A stretch of 64,000 bases of DNA from Limnephilus marmoratus. Taxonomy: Eukaryota; Arthropoda; Insecta; Trichoptera; Limnephilidae. The notes below the pieces were generated by a model. It ran no database searches. It had not been told where the DNA came from and saw only the letters and a list, made by a program, of their open reading frames with translations. The position numbers were made by a program, and so were the translations under genes. Positions 1-10,089 of the stretch are shown here, piece by piece. Numbering within the stretch: the first letter of the stretch is position 1; each line of letters begins with the position of its first letter. The stretch covers positions 33,612,676-33,676,675 of the forward strand of contig OU862915.1 of the NCBI GenBank assembly GCA_917880885.1. Direction: 5' to 3'.

Positions 1-1
1 A

Positions 2-2338
2 AAAAAAACTTTTTCATCCATTATTCGCTCAACTGTCACTGACCATTTCACAACTACATTAAACATAATTCTTAACAAAGAACAAAGTAAAAACAAAAAT
101 GACAACATGAAAGACAAAATAAACTTTAAGTCCCTAAAATCGGATATTCACGATGAACCTTGGACTAATGTACTAAATGAAATAGACCCAAACACAGCGC
201 TGGACACATTTATAAATACGGTTGAAACCTACATAACCAAACACACCACAAAAAATCCACAAAAGAACTACACACATAAAGAAAAAAAAATAACACCATG
301 GATCACGAAAGGAATAGTCAACAGTATTCATAAAAGAGATGCAATGCATATGCGAGTCCACAAAAACCCGAATGATAACAAACTAAAGCAAGATTACTTA
401 CTGTATAGAAACCTGTGTAATAAGTTAATTAAACAAGCCAAATACAAATATTACAAAAAAGAAATAAAAATCGCCAAAAATGATCCTAAAAAAATTTGGG
501 AAATTGTAAGAAATATTACTTATTCCACTCCGAAGAAAGATTCACATATCAAAGAACTATTAATAAACGGAGACAAAGTCTTAACAAACAATGAACCTAA
601 TAAAATAGCTAATTTTATTAACACTGAATTCGCAAAAGTTGGCTCTACCCTAGCGGAAAAAATTCTTCAAAAAAACTGTACATCAGAAGACTCTTTATAC
701 AAACTTTGCTCTTCCATACGACCAAATCACTCGTTCAATGCTTATCAAGTAAATACAAAGGAAATCTCGGATCTTATTAAATCTCTCAAACCAAATTGCG
801 CGATGGGACCGGATAACATTTCCAATCAAATACTGATAAATCTACGAGAATACATACTTATACCGCTTCAACACATTTTCAACCAAAGTTTTAGGCTCGG
901 AATTGTCCCTGATCATTTAAAAATAGGATGTATCACTCCAATACATAAATCGGGAGACAAAACTCTGATATTAAACTACAGACCAATCACTCTGCTAAAC
1001 TCACTATCTAAACTTCTAGAAAAAGCCATGAAAAAAAGATTACTTGCGTACCTTGAAAAACACAACCTGCTCTCAAGCCGCCAATTTGGATTTCGTGCCA
1101 AAATGGGTACAGAAGATGCTTTATCAGAATTAACCAACTACATAGTGAAAAGCATAGATGGCGGATCAAAGGTGATAGGGGTATTCTTAGACCTAGCAAA
1201 AGCTTTCGACACTATTTCGCATAACTTACTACTACAAAAACTCAAAAATATCGGTATAACTGGTCAACCGCTAAAATGGTTTGTCAGCTACATTGAAAAG
1301 AGACAACAAATAGTAAAAATAAATAAATACAGCAGTGACAAAGCAGATATCAGGTATGGAGTACCGCAAGGCAGCGTCTTGGGTCCCATACTATTCCTCA
1401 TTTATATAAATAGTCTAACTGAGATAAACCTAGGAAAAATTGAGTACAAAGTAATCAGTTATGCAGACGACACTGCAATTTTGTTCAAGGCACAATCATG
1501 GGAAAAGGTATTCAAAAACACAGAAACAGGGATGACTGTAGTAAATAAATGGCTACAAAATAATCTACTAACACTGAACATTTCAAAAACAAAATATTTA
1601 ACTTTTAGCAAAACAAAGGCTGGTCAACCACATAGCCAACCACAACTACATCTTAACCCCTGCACCAATATTTCGTCAAATAACACATGCTGTACTTGTG
1701 ACAAAATTGTTTATGCAGACAATATTAAATATCTAGGTTTAACTGTTGACCATAAACTAAAATGGGATCTCCATATTAATATATTATCAAAAAAAATACG
1801 AAAATTATCATACATCTTCAAAACAATACGAAACATCATGTCATTAAATCAACTAAAAAATATATATTTCGCACTCTGTCAAAGTATTTTAACATATGGA
1901 ATTTCAGTTTGGGGAGGAGCAGCAGATACTTACCTCAATTCTCTTAAAATAAATCACAAAACAATAATTAGAATTATGTTTTATAAACCTTACCAACATC
2001 CGACGGAACAGCTAATGATCAAAAACAAATTACTAGACGTAAATAAACTATTCATAAGGAAGATCATTTACAAAAACTGTATCAAAACTTCACATCTCCA
2101 CATACCTCACTCGCAAAACACAAGAGCAAAAATTAATAAGCACTTTCAAGTTCCCCATATCAAATCAACTTTTGCAAAAAAACACGAATCTTACCTAGCA
2201 CCACACATTTTCAATACCTTCCTAACACAAACAAAAACTTACGTCACCCCAAATAATTTGAATTGGCTTTTCAAAAGATTTGTAATATGGTTGAATGAAA
2301 AGGAAAGAACAGACATTCAAAATATTCTAAATAAATAA
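2..2338 (+). CDS. LINE ORF2, reverse transcriptase (5' end outside window)
   Basis: This is the reverse-transcriptase half of a non-LTR retrotransposon ORF2. The frame is open from base 2, upstream of the first ATG at 107. The extra N-terminal residues include a TDH motif compatible with the end of an APE-type endonuclease, so the ORF probably starts outside the window. Counting from the ATG at 107 (743 aa), RT motif A is FLDLAKAFDT at about 360-369 (catalytic D362). Motif B is GVPQGSVLGP at about 418-427, and motif C is YADD at 452-455 (D454, D455). No internal stop or frameshift is seen, so this is the youngest-looking autonomous element here. The motif style fits the jockey/CR1/L2 group; the exact clade is not settled. 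It would encode the enzyme for target-primed reverse transcription. It does not resemble a host gene. Confidence 0.9.
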   Translation, partial: KKTFSSIIRSTVTDHFTTTLNIILNKEQSKNKNDNMKDKINFKSLKSDIHDEPWTNVLNEIDPNTALDTFINTVETYITKHTTKNPQKNYTHKEKKITPWITKGIVNSIHKRDAMHMRVHKNPNDNKLKQDYLLYRNLCNKLIKQAKYKYYKKEIKIAKNDPKKIWEIVRNITYSTPKKDSHIKELLINGDKVLTNNEPNKIANFINTEFAKVGSTLAEKILQKNCTSEDSLYKLCSSIRPNHSFNAYQVNTKEISDLIKSLKPNCAMGPDNISNQILINLREYILIPLQHIFNQSFRLGIVPDHLKIGCITPIHKSGDKTLILNYRPITLLNSLSKLLEKAMKKRLLAYLEKHNLLSSRQFGFRAKMGTEDALSELTNYIVKSIDGGSKVIGVFLDLAKAFDTISHNLLLQKLKNIGITGQPLKWFVSYIEKRQQIVKINKYSSDKADIRYGVPQGSVLGPILFLIYINSLTEINLGKIEYKVISYADDTAILFKAQSWEKVFKNTETGMTVVNKWLQNNLLTLNISKTKYLTFSKTKAGQPHSQPQLHLNPCTNISSNNTCCTCDKIVYADNIKYLGLTVDHKLKWDLHINILSKKIRKLSYIFKTIRNIMSLNQLKNIYFALCQSILTYGISVWGGAADTYLNSLKINHKTIIRIMFYKPYQHPTEQLMIKNKLLDVNKLFIRKIIYKNCIKTSHLHIPHSQNTRAKINKHFQVPHIKSTFAKKHESYLAPHIFNTFLTQTKTYVTPNNLNWLFKRFVIWLNEKERTDIQNILNK

Positions 2339-2750
2339 CATTTCATACAAGTTCTCACGAAATTATATAATATTCAAATAAAACAAATACGAGAAACTGC
2401 AATTTTGCAATATTAATTATTATGATTAATTATTAATTATTACTTCTATTATGTAACCGCTATATTCAACTGTCACAAAATTTTAATTTACTTTTATCTA
2501 AAAAACAAAGTATGTATGTAAATATTTAATATACCAATATATAATTTATCTTTTTTATCTTTTTACATACATATATATATTTGTTTAAATACACACATTT
2601 CTTTTGGAACAAACATAATATGTGATTTACTCGCCTCGGAACAGACTTTGTCTAGTGAGGCGGGTAAAAGAAAAGAAAACAATGTAAATAACCATGAAAC
2701 TAAATAAACGCCCGGGTTGCCGGCACTGAAACTGAACTGAACTGAACTGA
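2339..2750 (+). mobile_element. LINE 3' UTR with hairpin and TGAAC-repeat tail
   Basis: AT-rich sequence follows the stop codon. A stem-loop at 2632-2662 has outer arms CGCCTC/GAGGCG and inner arms AGAC/GTCT. The element ends in tandem CTGAA/TGAAC pentamers at about 2725-2750. A comparable hairpin, CCTC...CTAGTGAGG, sits before the tail of another LINE fragment at about 42690-42715. This suggests a conserved 3' recognition structure for the reverse transcriptase. Confidence 0.7.
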
Positions 2751-3367
2751 CATTGTTAGTGTCAAGCCAATGTATCGAAGGTACCTACCTCCTGTACCTC
2801 TTTCTGCCAGTTGCAGGAGTACGTAACTATCCAATTTTGAATTTAACATTTTAGGTAAAAAAATTTAACAATTTTTTTTTTCTATGAAATTGCAAAGGCC
2901 TTACATTTAATAACATTAATAGTTTTCCAGGTTATTTTGGGGAACATTTGCAATTGCATAATTAGAATTTACACTTTTATACACCAACATATGACATGAA
3001 TTCGAAATGCATTTATGACTATTTAATTTTTACTAAATGTATTTTTATTTTTAGAATTTCCTAAGTAATAGAAATTACCCATTTATAAACCAGAATATAT
3101 GAATATAAATTTCCAATCTATTAAATTTCAAAACTTATTTTTAATATGTCTAGTCGTTATTTTTCAAGAATCAAAAAACAGTCTTTATTTTACACGGATC
3201 AAAAAAACAGTAAAAAATAATCAATTTGTGGGGGAGGCGGTCAAATGTAAAACACAGTAAAACAGTAAAATGTAATCAATTTGTGGGGGAGGCGGTCCAG
3301 GAGGCCTACCGTAGTTGATGTTAAAACCCTACAACAATACGATATTGATATATAATTTTGGAGGCCC
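2751..3367. other. No gene; short tandem duplication near 3208-3297
   Basis: No coding signal is seen. A segment with ATCAATTTGTGGGGGAGGCG occurs twice, near 3217 and 3275, each time after short CAGTAAAA repeats. The rest is AT-rich sequence of unknown origin. Confidence 0.5.
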
Positions 3368-3761
3368 CAATTTGGGAGGCAGGTTCCGCCGTCTCGGAAA
3401 CCATTTATTGGATAACCAACAACTCTGCCATCCTTCACCCCAAGTGGTTCGCTACGTTTGATGTCTTAACAGAGAGGCCCGCTGCGTGGCAGGCCGGATC
3501 GAGATAGACTGGTTGAAGACATCTTTTCTCCTCTCCAGCCAGAATCCCTCGACCCATCGCTTTGCACCGCAGTTGAAGGGATGGATTTATACGTCTTTCA
3601 CTCCCGGACCCACTAACCCCTAAATTCCTATCCACCCCTCGTACCTATTTCCTTCCCAGAACTTCCTCTTCTTCCTTTCTTTAAAAAATCCTCCCCAATG
3701 CTTCCCCTAAGATGACATAGGCCTATCCCTGGCCCTCCTGTGTGGAGCTAATGTAAAAAAA
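3368..3761 (+). mobile_element. SINE-B copy a (hairpin-tailed, poly-A)
   Basis: This starts with CAATTTGGGAGGC, passes the family block AACCATTTATTGGATAACCA, and ends GGAGCTAATGT followed by poly-A. The same organisation appears at 7338, 8058, 21729, 26025 and 48980. Sense strand is defined as the one carrying the poly-A. The middle block (GGCAGGCCGGATCGAGA...) present here is missing from copies c and d, so subfamilies exist. It is non-coding and has no visible tRNA head. Confidence 0.75.
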
Positions 3762-4385
3762 CGCATTTATTTGGATTATGTCGTTCGTGATGCAAAATTA
3801 TTGGATTATTAATAAACGGAGTTCAATTAACGATGCTTTTAGATGATCGTAGCATAGAATTACATAAATTAACTAAGACGCGACCAATATATTTCGTCCG
3901 ATCTTTGAAAAGTGGCTGAAATATGACTAAAGACCTCATTAACTAATTAACTCCCGTAAAAAAAGTTAATGCGGACTGTGAATTATTTCAATTCAACTTT
4001 GCCAAATTTTTATATTTTTTAAGTAATTGATTGGCGTTTGACGTTTCGAGATGTGAATTCTTAGACAGGTCCGCCGGTGTCGCCTGCGTATACCGATTTT
4101 TTTTTTATTCCCTGTCAATATCGGTTTGGCTGGCAACGGTGAATGCATGCTGGGGACATCGATTTGATCACCGGAAGTAACGCCTATCGATCCGATATTG
4201 TAAAGTTATCGATGTCATCGAGATCCAAAGGCGTTATGCAAATTGGCAACACCTGTTTTAGATCACACTTCTTGGAATTATCTGTTCAGTCTCGGATATT
4301 AATATTTTTCAGCCAACAGGATCCCACTAGAGTACGCCAAAGCTATTTCCGACCACGAACTGCTAATTGGGTTACGCCGTAGTGA
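3762..4385. other. No gene; small cluster of ATCGAT motifs
   Basis: ATCGAT occurs three times between about 4157 and 4215, inside a weak inverted repeat (TAACGCCT / AGGCGTTA). Otherwise nothing recognisable is seen. Confidence 0.4.
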
Positions 4386-4575
4386 TAAGCGGCCTCCTCA
4401 CCATCCAACTTCTAGTAACTGCGGCAGTGACTGCAAAGAGCATGGAGTTGAGCGAACTAGCGCTGACTCGTTCTAGCGGCCCTTTAACAAACGAGACAGC
4501 GCTAGTTCGCTCAACTCCATGCTCTTTGCAGTCACTGCCGCAGTTACTAGAAGTTGGATGGTGAGGAGGCCGCTA
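4386..4575. mobile_element. Perfect long hairpin (foldback/MITE-like) element
   Basis: The arms at 4388-4465 and 4497-4574 are 78-bp reverse complements with no mismatch; pairing resumes for six more bases after one mismatch. The spacer is about 31 bp. TAGTGA occurs directly at both sides (4380-4385 and 4576-4581), which suggests a 6-bp target-site duplication. The arms contain AGCGCT and CTAGTAACTGCGGCAG. No protein is encoded. Intact arms in a heavily decayed neighbourhood suggest a recent insertion or gene conversion between the arms. Confidence 0.75.
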
Positions 4576-4672
4576 TAGTGATCGGAAGCAAGAAGATGCC
4601 TTTACTTGCGGTTCCTTCCTTGGTACTCACCGTGGAGAGGCGACCCTATGTACTCCGGACATCTGTCTAACT

Positions 4673-5215
4673 AACTAACCGTCACGCCGTTTCTCCGCAG
4701 TGGTGGGCAGAGAGGACGGACCGCCAAACAACTGTGTCTTGTCACACACTCCTTGCCTCGTTGACATTAATACATCGTCTCGTACATGCTCTTCTATTAT
4801 TCTGACGCTTGCCATGATCCGACTCGAGTATCTTATTCTTCCTCATATATTCTCCTTAAACTGCTTTCCTCGTTTATTTGCTCTACATGCCCGAAACATC
4901 TGAGCGGCCCTTTCTTAATCTTACTCATTACGCTTACCTACATCTTTGCGGATGTCCACGTTTCTCACACGATCACACATGGTTTTACCACACATACGCC
5001 TCAGGGATCTCATTTCAACAGCATTCAGTCTACTTTCAGCCTTCCTCTGCCAGTTCCATGCCTCACTGCCATACATCAGGATAGGTACCAGCACTCCATT
5101 GTGGACGACTAGCTTCACTTCTTTGGACAGTTTTTTGTTCCATTATTAATGAAATTACCTGCATTTGCCCTTCTTTCAATATCTCTATTAGCCTTCCCAT
5201 AGACATCTATCAGAT
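4673..5215 (-). pseudogene. RTE-like LINE ORF C-terminus and 3' tail, 5'-truncated
   Basis: Read on the minus strand it encodes VHNGVLVPILMYGSEAWNW and RSLRRMCGKTMCDRVRNVD, the same C-terminal protein as the copy at 34570-35207. The 3' end is a short TTAG repeat (seen here as CTAACTAACTAACC). The frame is broken by several indels. It is non-functional. Confidence 0.8.
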
Positions 5216-5589
5216 AACTTTGTAACCTCTATGATCTATCTACGCAAGAGTCGTCTACGTCTGTTAGCCCGAACTATCATACATTACTTCTCCAGTAGAA
5301 TTCTGTTACCGGTTCTTTTACCAGCGTTCTTTTTTTGCTTATCCTGGAGTCGCCCAGAACCACCGTTCAGGCTTTTCTATAAACCTGTACTAAGTTACCA
5401 TAAATGTAAAGTTATTTTTTTCTCTTTCCTCTTTATCATTTTCTTTCACCTGTCTGTCCCGTCTCTTGTTTGATAATATTACAAGAACTCCATAAAACAA
5501 TGTTTTTTCTATCTTGGCAAGTGTGATTTTTTTGTTATTGTTGTTTTTTTTGTTTATTAGCTCAACCCAGGAGGCCATGAGAAAAATCT

Positions 5590-5752
5590 CCAGCTTCCTA
5601 CCCACCTCTCATTTCTTTTTCTTTTCTAGAACTTCTTCTATTTCCTTTCCTAAAAAAGACCCTTCCACACAACATCTCCAAAAATTAAATTGTTACTAAG
5701 GGAGATTATTTTCCTCAGGGCTCCTTTGTTGAGCTAGTAAGTGTAAAAAAGG
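5590..5752 (+). mobile_element. SINE-B fragment b, degraded
   Basis: Only the 3' half is recognisable: a CTACCCACC block, a pyrimidine-rich stretch, CCTTCCACACAACATC, then TTATTTTCCTCAGGGC and poly-A. The terminal hairpin arms are mutated. Confidence 0.6.
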
Positions 5753-5768
5753 CTGTTTCTAGTTTTGA

Positions 5769-6685
5769 AGTGAAAACTTCTTTAGCACCGTTGTGATTTG
5801 AAACTCGATTAAACGAAAAATAGCGACACTAAAAAGAGACAAACAAACTCATATACAGGATTTAGCCTAATATAATATAATCGGTCTCTTCTTTGTTCGG
5901 GGCTTCGTAGCCTATCTATCGGTCTCCTCTTTGTGTTTCGTAGCCTCCCCACTTTTGTCTACTTTAGGTTACTGACGGTTTCACTTCTACCGCGCCTGAA
6001 CTGAACACTTTTTTTTTGTTGGGATATGAGTTATACTTTGAATATTTGAAATAACCATTTTATCTCATTTCCATCTAAATAAATGAGTGTTCCAAATTCA
6101 TTAAAAAAATAACAATTTATTACTGATTTTATTTTTTTAGGGTAGGCACTGCGTTTTAGCCATTACGTACTGTGCGCCACTGGTGGTAGGCAGTGCAGGC
6201 AGTGTTCGGACAGTTTAATGTAGTTTCAGTACAAAGCGATTAACTACCACACGAGAAGTTGTTAGAGAAAGTTTGAGTAAATGGAGTGCAGTTCCCATTA
6301 GATGCACTATAAATTAAACTGCGCTCACTCAATTTGCAGCCACATTCTGTTGCTGTTGCTCTTGGTTAAATACGTTACGTTGGGTTAGGTTGTGGGTTAT
6401 TTTTTTTTGGCTTTCTCACTTTTGGTTCACTTTTAATGGCTTTTCAAAGGGGTGTTGTAATGCCACTCTGTTGAATTGTCATGAAACCATTTATAGCCTC
6501 CTGATAAATATTTAAAAAAATCAAAGTGAAATCAAATTCACACTCGGTAGAATTGAAACCTTCAGAAAACTAAAGTAGACAAGAGTGGGAGGATGCGAAG
6601 CACCGCACAAAGAGGAGACCGATTATACTATCTCATTCTCTCGCAGGATAAATCCTATCATAACGGTGCTAAAGAAGTTTTCACC
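5769..6685. mobile_element. DNA-transposon-like element with ~150-bp terminal inverted repeats
   Basis: The left end reads GTGAAAACTTCTTTAGCACC and the right end is its inverse, GGTGCTAAAGAAGTTTTCAC. Further matching blocks continue inward in both arms: ATAATCGGTCTC, TCCTCTTTGTG, GCTTCG, TTGTCTACTTTAG and GGTTTCA. The spacer (about 6000-6535) has no transposase. No clear target duplication is visible, so the superfamily is undetermined. Confidence 0.7.
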
Positions 6686-7089
6686 TCTGTCCTCTGTAAC
6701 CACTCAGGCTAATTTGTTCGCTTTTGGGAACAGCTGAAATAGGTCTTATAGAAATTGTTGTATCTCCCTTACTGTCATAAACACTATGCTTTACATTCGA
6801 ATTCAAAGTTCCCTTATTTTAAAGTTTCTATTAGTCAATACAAAAATACATTCTAATACATAAAGTGGTACAAACAAAGTAATTTGACGTTAATTCAGTG
6901 ATTATTTATATTAATTTACGCCTGTACTGGCATTTAAAAAACATGATATGATAGTAAATAATAATTTTCTGGAACAGTAATTGTGAAGGAAAATAAGCTA
7001 ATTAATTTATATAGAATCCGTGCAAGAAAAATAGTACGTATGAGTATAATGCTTACATTTCCTTATTGAGGTATGATATTATGAACTAT
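6686..7089. other. No gene; short dispersed-repeat remnant
   Basis: The stretch at about 6705-6775 (TTTTGGGAACAGCTGAAATA) recurs inverted at about 16085-16155. Nothing else is recognisable. Confidence 0.4.
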
Positions 7090-7337
7090 TTGTAACTATA
7101 TTCTGTGCAGTTGAACACATCTACTACTTATGAGAAAGCATTGCCAACCGCATGAATTCTAGGTACAAGCGAGTACCTAACCAATTCTGTCCTGATATTG
7201 TTGTTCCAATTAAAAGTAATTTTATATCGACTTTAATTAGTTTAATAATTTTAGTTCTTGTTGATATATTATGGAAAGTAATTAAGTTTAAGTTTAATAA
7301 ATCAGGGCTGTCTATAATACAATGCACTATAATACTA

Positions 7338-7672
7338 TTTTTTATATGAGCTCCACACAGGAAGCCCTGAGGAAAATAATTTCCCTCAGGGCCTATGTCA
7401 TCTTTGGGGATGCTGTGTGGAGGGTTTTTTAAGGAAAGGAAGGAGAGGAGAGTTATGGGAAGGAAAAGGGTTTAAGGGGTGGGTAGGAATCTGGGGTTCA
7501 GTGTGTCCTGGTTATCCACCTCCAAGACCTAGACAAACCTCACCCCATGAACCCGGGCACCCCTGCTAAATCACCAAACGTAGCGAACCACTTGGGGTGA
7601 CCTATGGCAGAGGTGTTGGTTATCCAATAAAGGTTTCCGGGGCGGCGGTACCCATTCCCGCCTCCCAAATTG
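7338..7672 (-). mobile_element. SINE-B copy c, inserted in LINE
   Basis: A complete short-form copy. The flanks TAATACTA (7330-7337) and TAATTCTA (7673-7680) look like an 8-bp target duplication with one mismatch. The 3' end, on the left in this view, carries the nested hairpin: outer CTCCACACAG/CTGTGTGGAG and inner GCCCTGAGG/CCTCAGGGC. Confidence 0.85.
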
Positions 7673-8057
7673 TAATTCTATGGCAATGCGGAAATAAGTT
7701 TTCTATCTGAGAGTTTTAATAATTTTAATTCTTTCATAAGGTTATTGTAATTTATTGTTTCTGTGATAGACCGAGTTTATAGTTAATCTTAGGAATTTGT
7801 ACAGAATTTTTTCAATGCAATCGTAGTGGATTTTAAAGTGAGGGGACCAAATAGAAGAATTATATTCGACTTGACTACGAACAAGAGAAGAATATGAGAT
7901 TTTATGATGAAATATTTTGATAGACTCTTGCCATTTCTGAGAATAAAGCCAAGAAATTTGAATCCTTTTTTAGGAACTTTATAAATGCCACGATCATTAA
8001 TTTCATTGACAGAGATGAGGCAAACACTGGTAATTTTGTAGTGATTCATTAAAGATT

Positions 8058-8402
8058 TTTTTTTTTTTTTTTACATAAGCTCCACACAGGAGGCCCTGAG
8101 GAAAATAATTTCCCTCAGGGCCTATGTCATCTTTGGGGATGCTGTGTGGAGGGTTTTTTTAAGGAAAGGAAGGAGAGGAGAGTTCTGGGAAGGAAAAGGG
8201 TTTAAGGGGTGGGTAGGAATCTGGGGTTCAGTATGTCCTGGTCATCCGCCTCCAAGACCTAGACAAACCTCACCCCATGAACCCGGGCACCCCTGCTAAA
8301 TCACCAAACGTAGCGAACCACTTGGGGTGACCTATGGCAGAGGTGTTGGTTATCCAATAAAGGTTCCCGGGGCGGCGGTACCCATTCCCGCCTCCCAAAT
8401 TG
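8058..8402 (-). mobile_element. SINE-B copy d, inserted in the same LINE
   Basis: Near-identical to copy c, with only a handful of differences, and in the same orientation. AAAGATT at 8051-8057 and 8403-8409 is a target-site duplication. A poly-A tail (T-run on this strand) lies at the left. It shares the internal deletion of copy c, so both come from the same subfamily. Confidence 0.88.
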
Positions 8403-8640
8403 AAAGATTAGTTTAATCTGAAAAAAAACCTATTATGTGGTGCCAATCTTGAAGTTTATTTAAATTTATTTGAATGCAAATGCAGCCTTCTCTAGTTTTT
8501 ATAAGTTTAAATAGTTTTAGGTCATCGGCGAAAAGCAACACTTCAACATTATTAAAAACAGTGACAAAATCTTTTATAAAAACTAAGATAAGTATTGGGC
8601 CTAAATGTGACCCTTGAGGTACATTAATTAATTATGTCAT

Positions 8641-9333
8641 CACAAATTTTAAAAAAAACTATCTTTAGAAATACCTAAAATTTATATTAAATCTGTTAAG
8701 GACAAATCTGAATACTTCTGGTTCAAATTTCCTTCTCTTCCACTACTTCCTTTAGTTCTGTTGTAAATAAAAGACACTCCAGCATATCACAACGTCCGCC
8801 CCCGAACCAGTATTGCCACGGATATTAATAGGCGACAGTGACACGAGTAAAAATAGCCACTCGTTTAGTGGGTCTAAATCACTCCCAAGCGAGATGGAAT
8901 ATTCACAAAAAATGTCGTTAAATTAATTAATGAGCTTTTTATATCTGTTGCTTATTTGTATATTTTATTTACACCGGCTTGTAACGGCTGGCGTCGACTT
9001 TTTTATAAAGTTGTCAACCCTTCGACATTTATTTTTATTTTTTTATTATGTTTTTTATTTGTGTGGAAGTTCCCACCCGGCTTTGCCCAAGTTCCGACAC
9101 TATTTTTTTCTTTTTGAGATAAACGCTACAAGAAATATGGTGTCGTATATTATTTTTTACTGTTAAACGGATACTTCAATGCTCCGTAATTCGTGATGGT
9201 AATGTCGTTGAGAGCTGGACATGGTTCGTACTCCTTGAAGCCAGAGCTCACCGTTCACGAGCTCGTATTGACACTTTTAAACAGATTTTCTGAATTAGGT
9301 ACTCATAAATTTAAAAAAAAAATGCATAGTCAC
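8641..9333. other. No gene recognised
   Basis: AT-rich sequence with only short open frames; no repeat family is recognised. Confidence 0.4.
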
Positions 9334-9463
9334 TACTCTCCGTGGTCGAGAGGTAAGGCTCTCGACTAGCAATCCGGAGGTCGCGGTTTAAAATCTCGAC
9401 TTGCGCAAGTAATTAATTTGTGATTTTTCACAATTCTTTCAATAAAAATAAAGTATTATGTAT

Positions 9464-9654
9464 AAATGAAAGAATTTAACCAATTTGAACCACTATATTA
9501 TATTATATTTGAATAAATCCGACCGGTTTCAGAACGACCGTTCCTTCTTCAGGGCAAACGTATACATTTGCTAAATATAAAAGTGGTTCAAACAAAGTTA
9601 AATTGTTTACTTATCTATAATGGATAACCACAAAGTTATAGCTACATTCAAAAG
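9464..9654 (-). mobile_element. Small Penelope-like insertion carrying a hammerhead-like motif
   Basis: The 191-bp insert is bounded by a perfect 15-bp direct repeat, TAAAGTATTATGTAT, at 9449-9463 and 9655-9669. Such a long target duplication points to target-primed insertion rather than a cut-and-paste transposon. TTTGAACCACT on the left and AGTGGTTCAAA on the right form an inverted pair around the ribozyme-like core. The flank also matches the repeat at about 24610-24720. Confidence 0.7.
9519..9555 (-). ncRNA. Hammerhead ribozyme-like motif 1
   Basis: Minus strand: core CTGAAGA, then a GGAAC/GTTCT stem II with GGTC loop, then GAAACCGGTC. This matches CUGANGA - stem II - GAA - short stem III ending UH, as known for minimal hammerheads of Penelope-like elements. 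Stem I has only two obvious pairs, so activity is doubtful. Confidence 0.6.
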
Positions 9655-10089
9655 TAAAGTATTATGTATTTGCGGCAAAGAGTGTACCTACATACTCTTG
9701 GTATCGCCCTGTTGTCCATTTAGAATTAAAACGTTGCTTGAAATGGCTTTAGCGGTGTTTGGTGACCAGAACTGAGTTACCAATTACTTCCCCACCTCCT
9801 TTCTCCCGTTTCCTTCCTCCCCCCACTACCTTCAGCCTCACAACATATCCCAATTGGAAATGCCATAGCCTCACTGGCTCCAAGTGGTTGGGCGCAGTTG
9901 GGACTCTTGTGCGGTAACGGGTACTCACATAAAAAAATAGACGAAATTTTGTCGATAGTTACGTTAGTTTTTTATTTTTTATTATCGTATGGAAGTTTGA
10001 AGTTAATTGAAATAGGTATATTATATTAATTTTTTTTAAGTTCACTAATTTTTCTCTTCTCGAAGGTAACCCGTATTTTAAACAGGTAT

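Larger units (their letters stand above)
7090..8640 (-). pseudogene. LINE reverse-transcriptase pseudogene split by two SINE-B insertions
   Basis: The minus strand encodes VPQGSHLGPILI (motif B) and FADDLKLF (motif C) between 8405 and 8640. After the 8058-8402 insertion it continues as GFKFLGFILRNGKS and, in another frame, LVRSQVEYNSSIWSPHFK at 7690-8050. After the 7338-7672 insertion the C-terminal residues SPDLLNLNLITF follow. Frameshifts separate the blocks. This is a jockey/R1-like element older than both SINE insertions. Confidence 0.8.
9334..9937 (+). mobile_element. SINE-A copy 1, tRNA-headed, interrupted
   Basis: The tRNA-like head has an A-box region (GTGGTCGAGAGGTAAGG) and a decayed B-box (GGTTTAAAATC). 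The body resumes after 9669 with TTGCGGC, the CCCAATTGG block, CAGTTGGGACTCTTGTGCGG and a terminal poly-A. Removing the insertion restores continuity with other family members. Confidence 0.85.
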
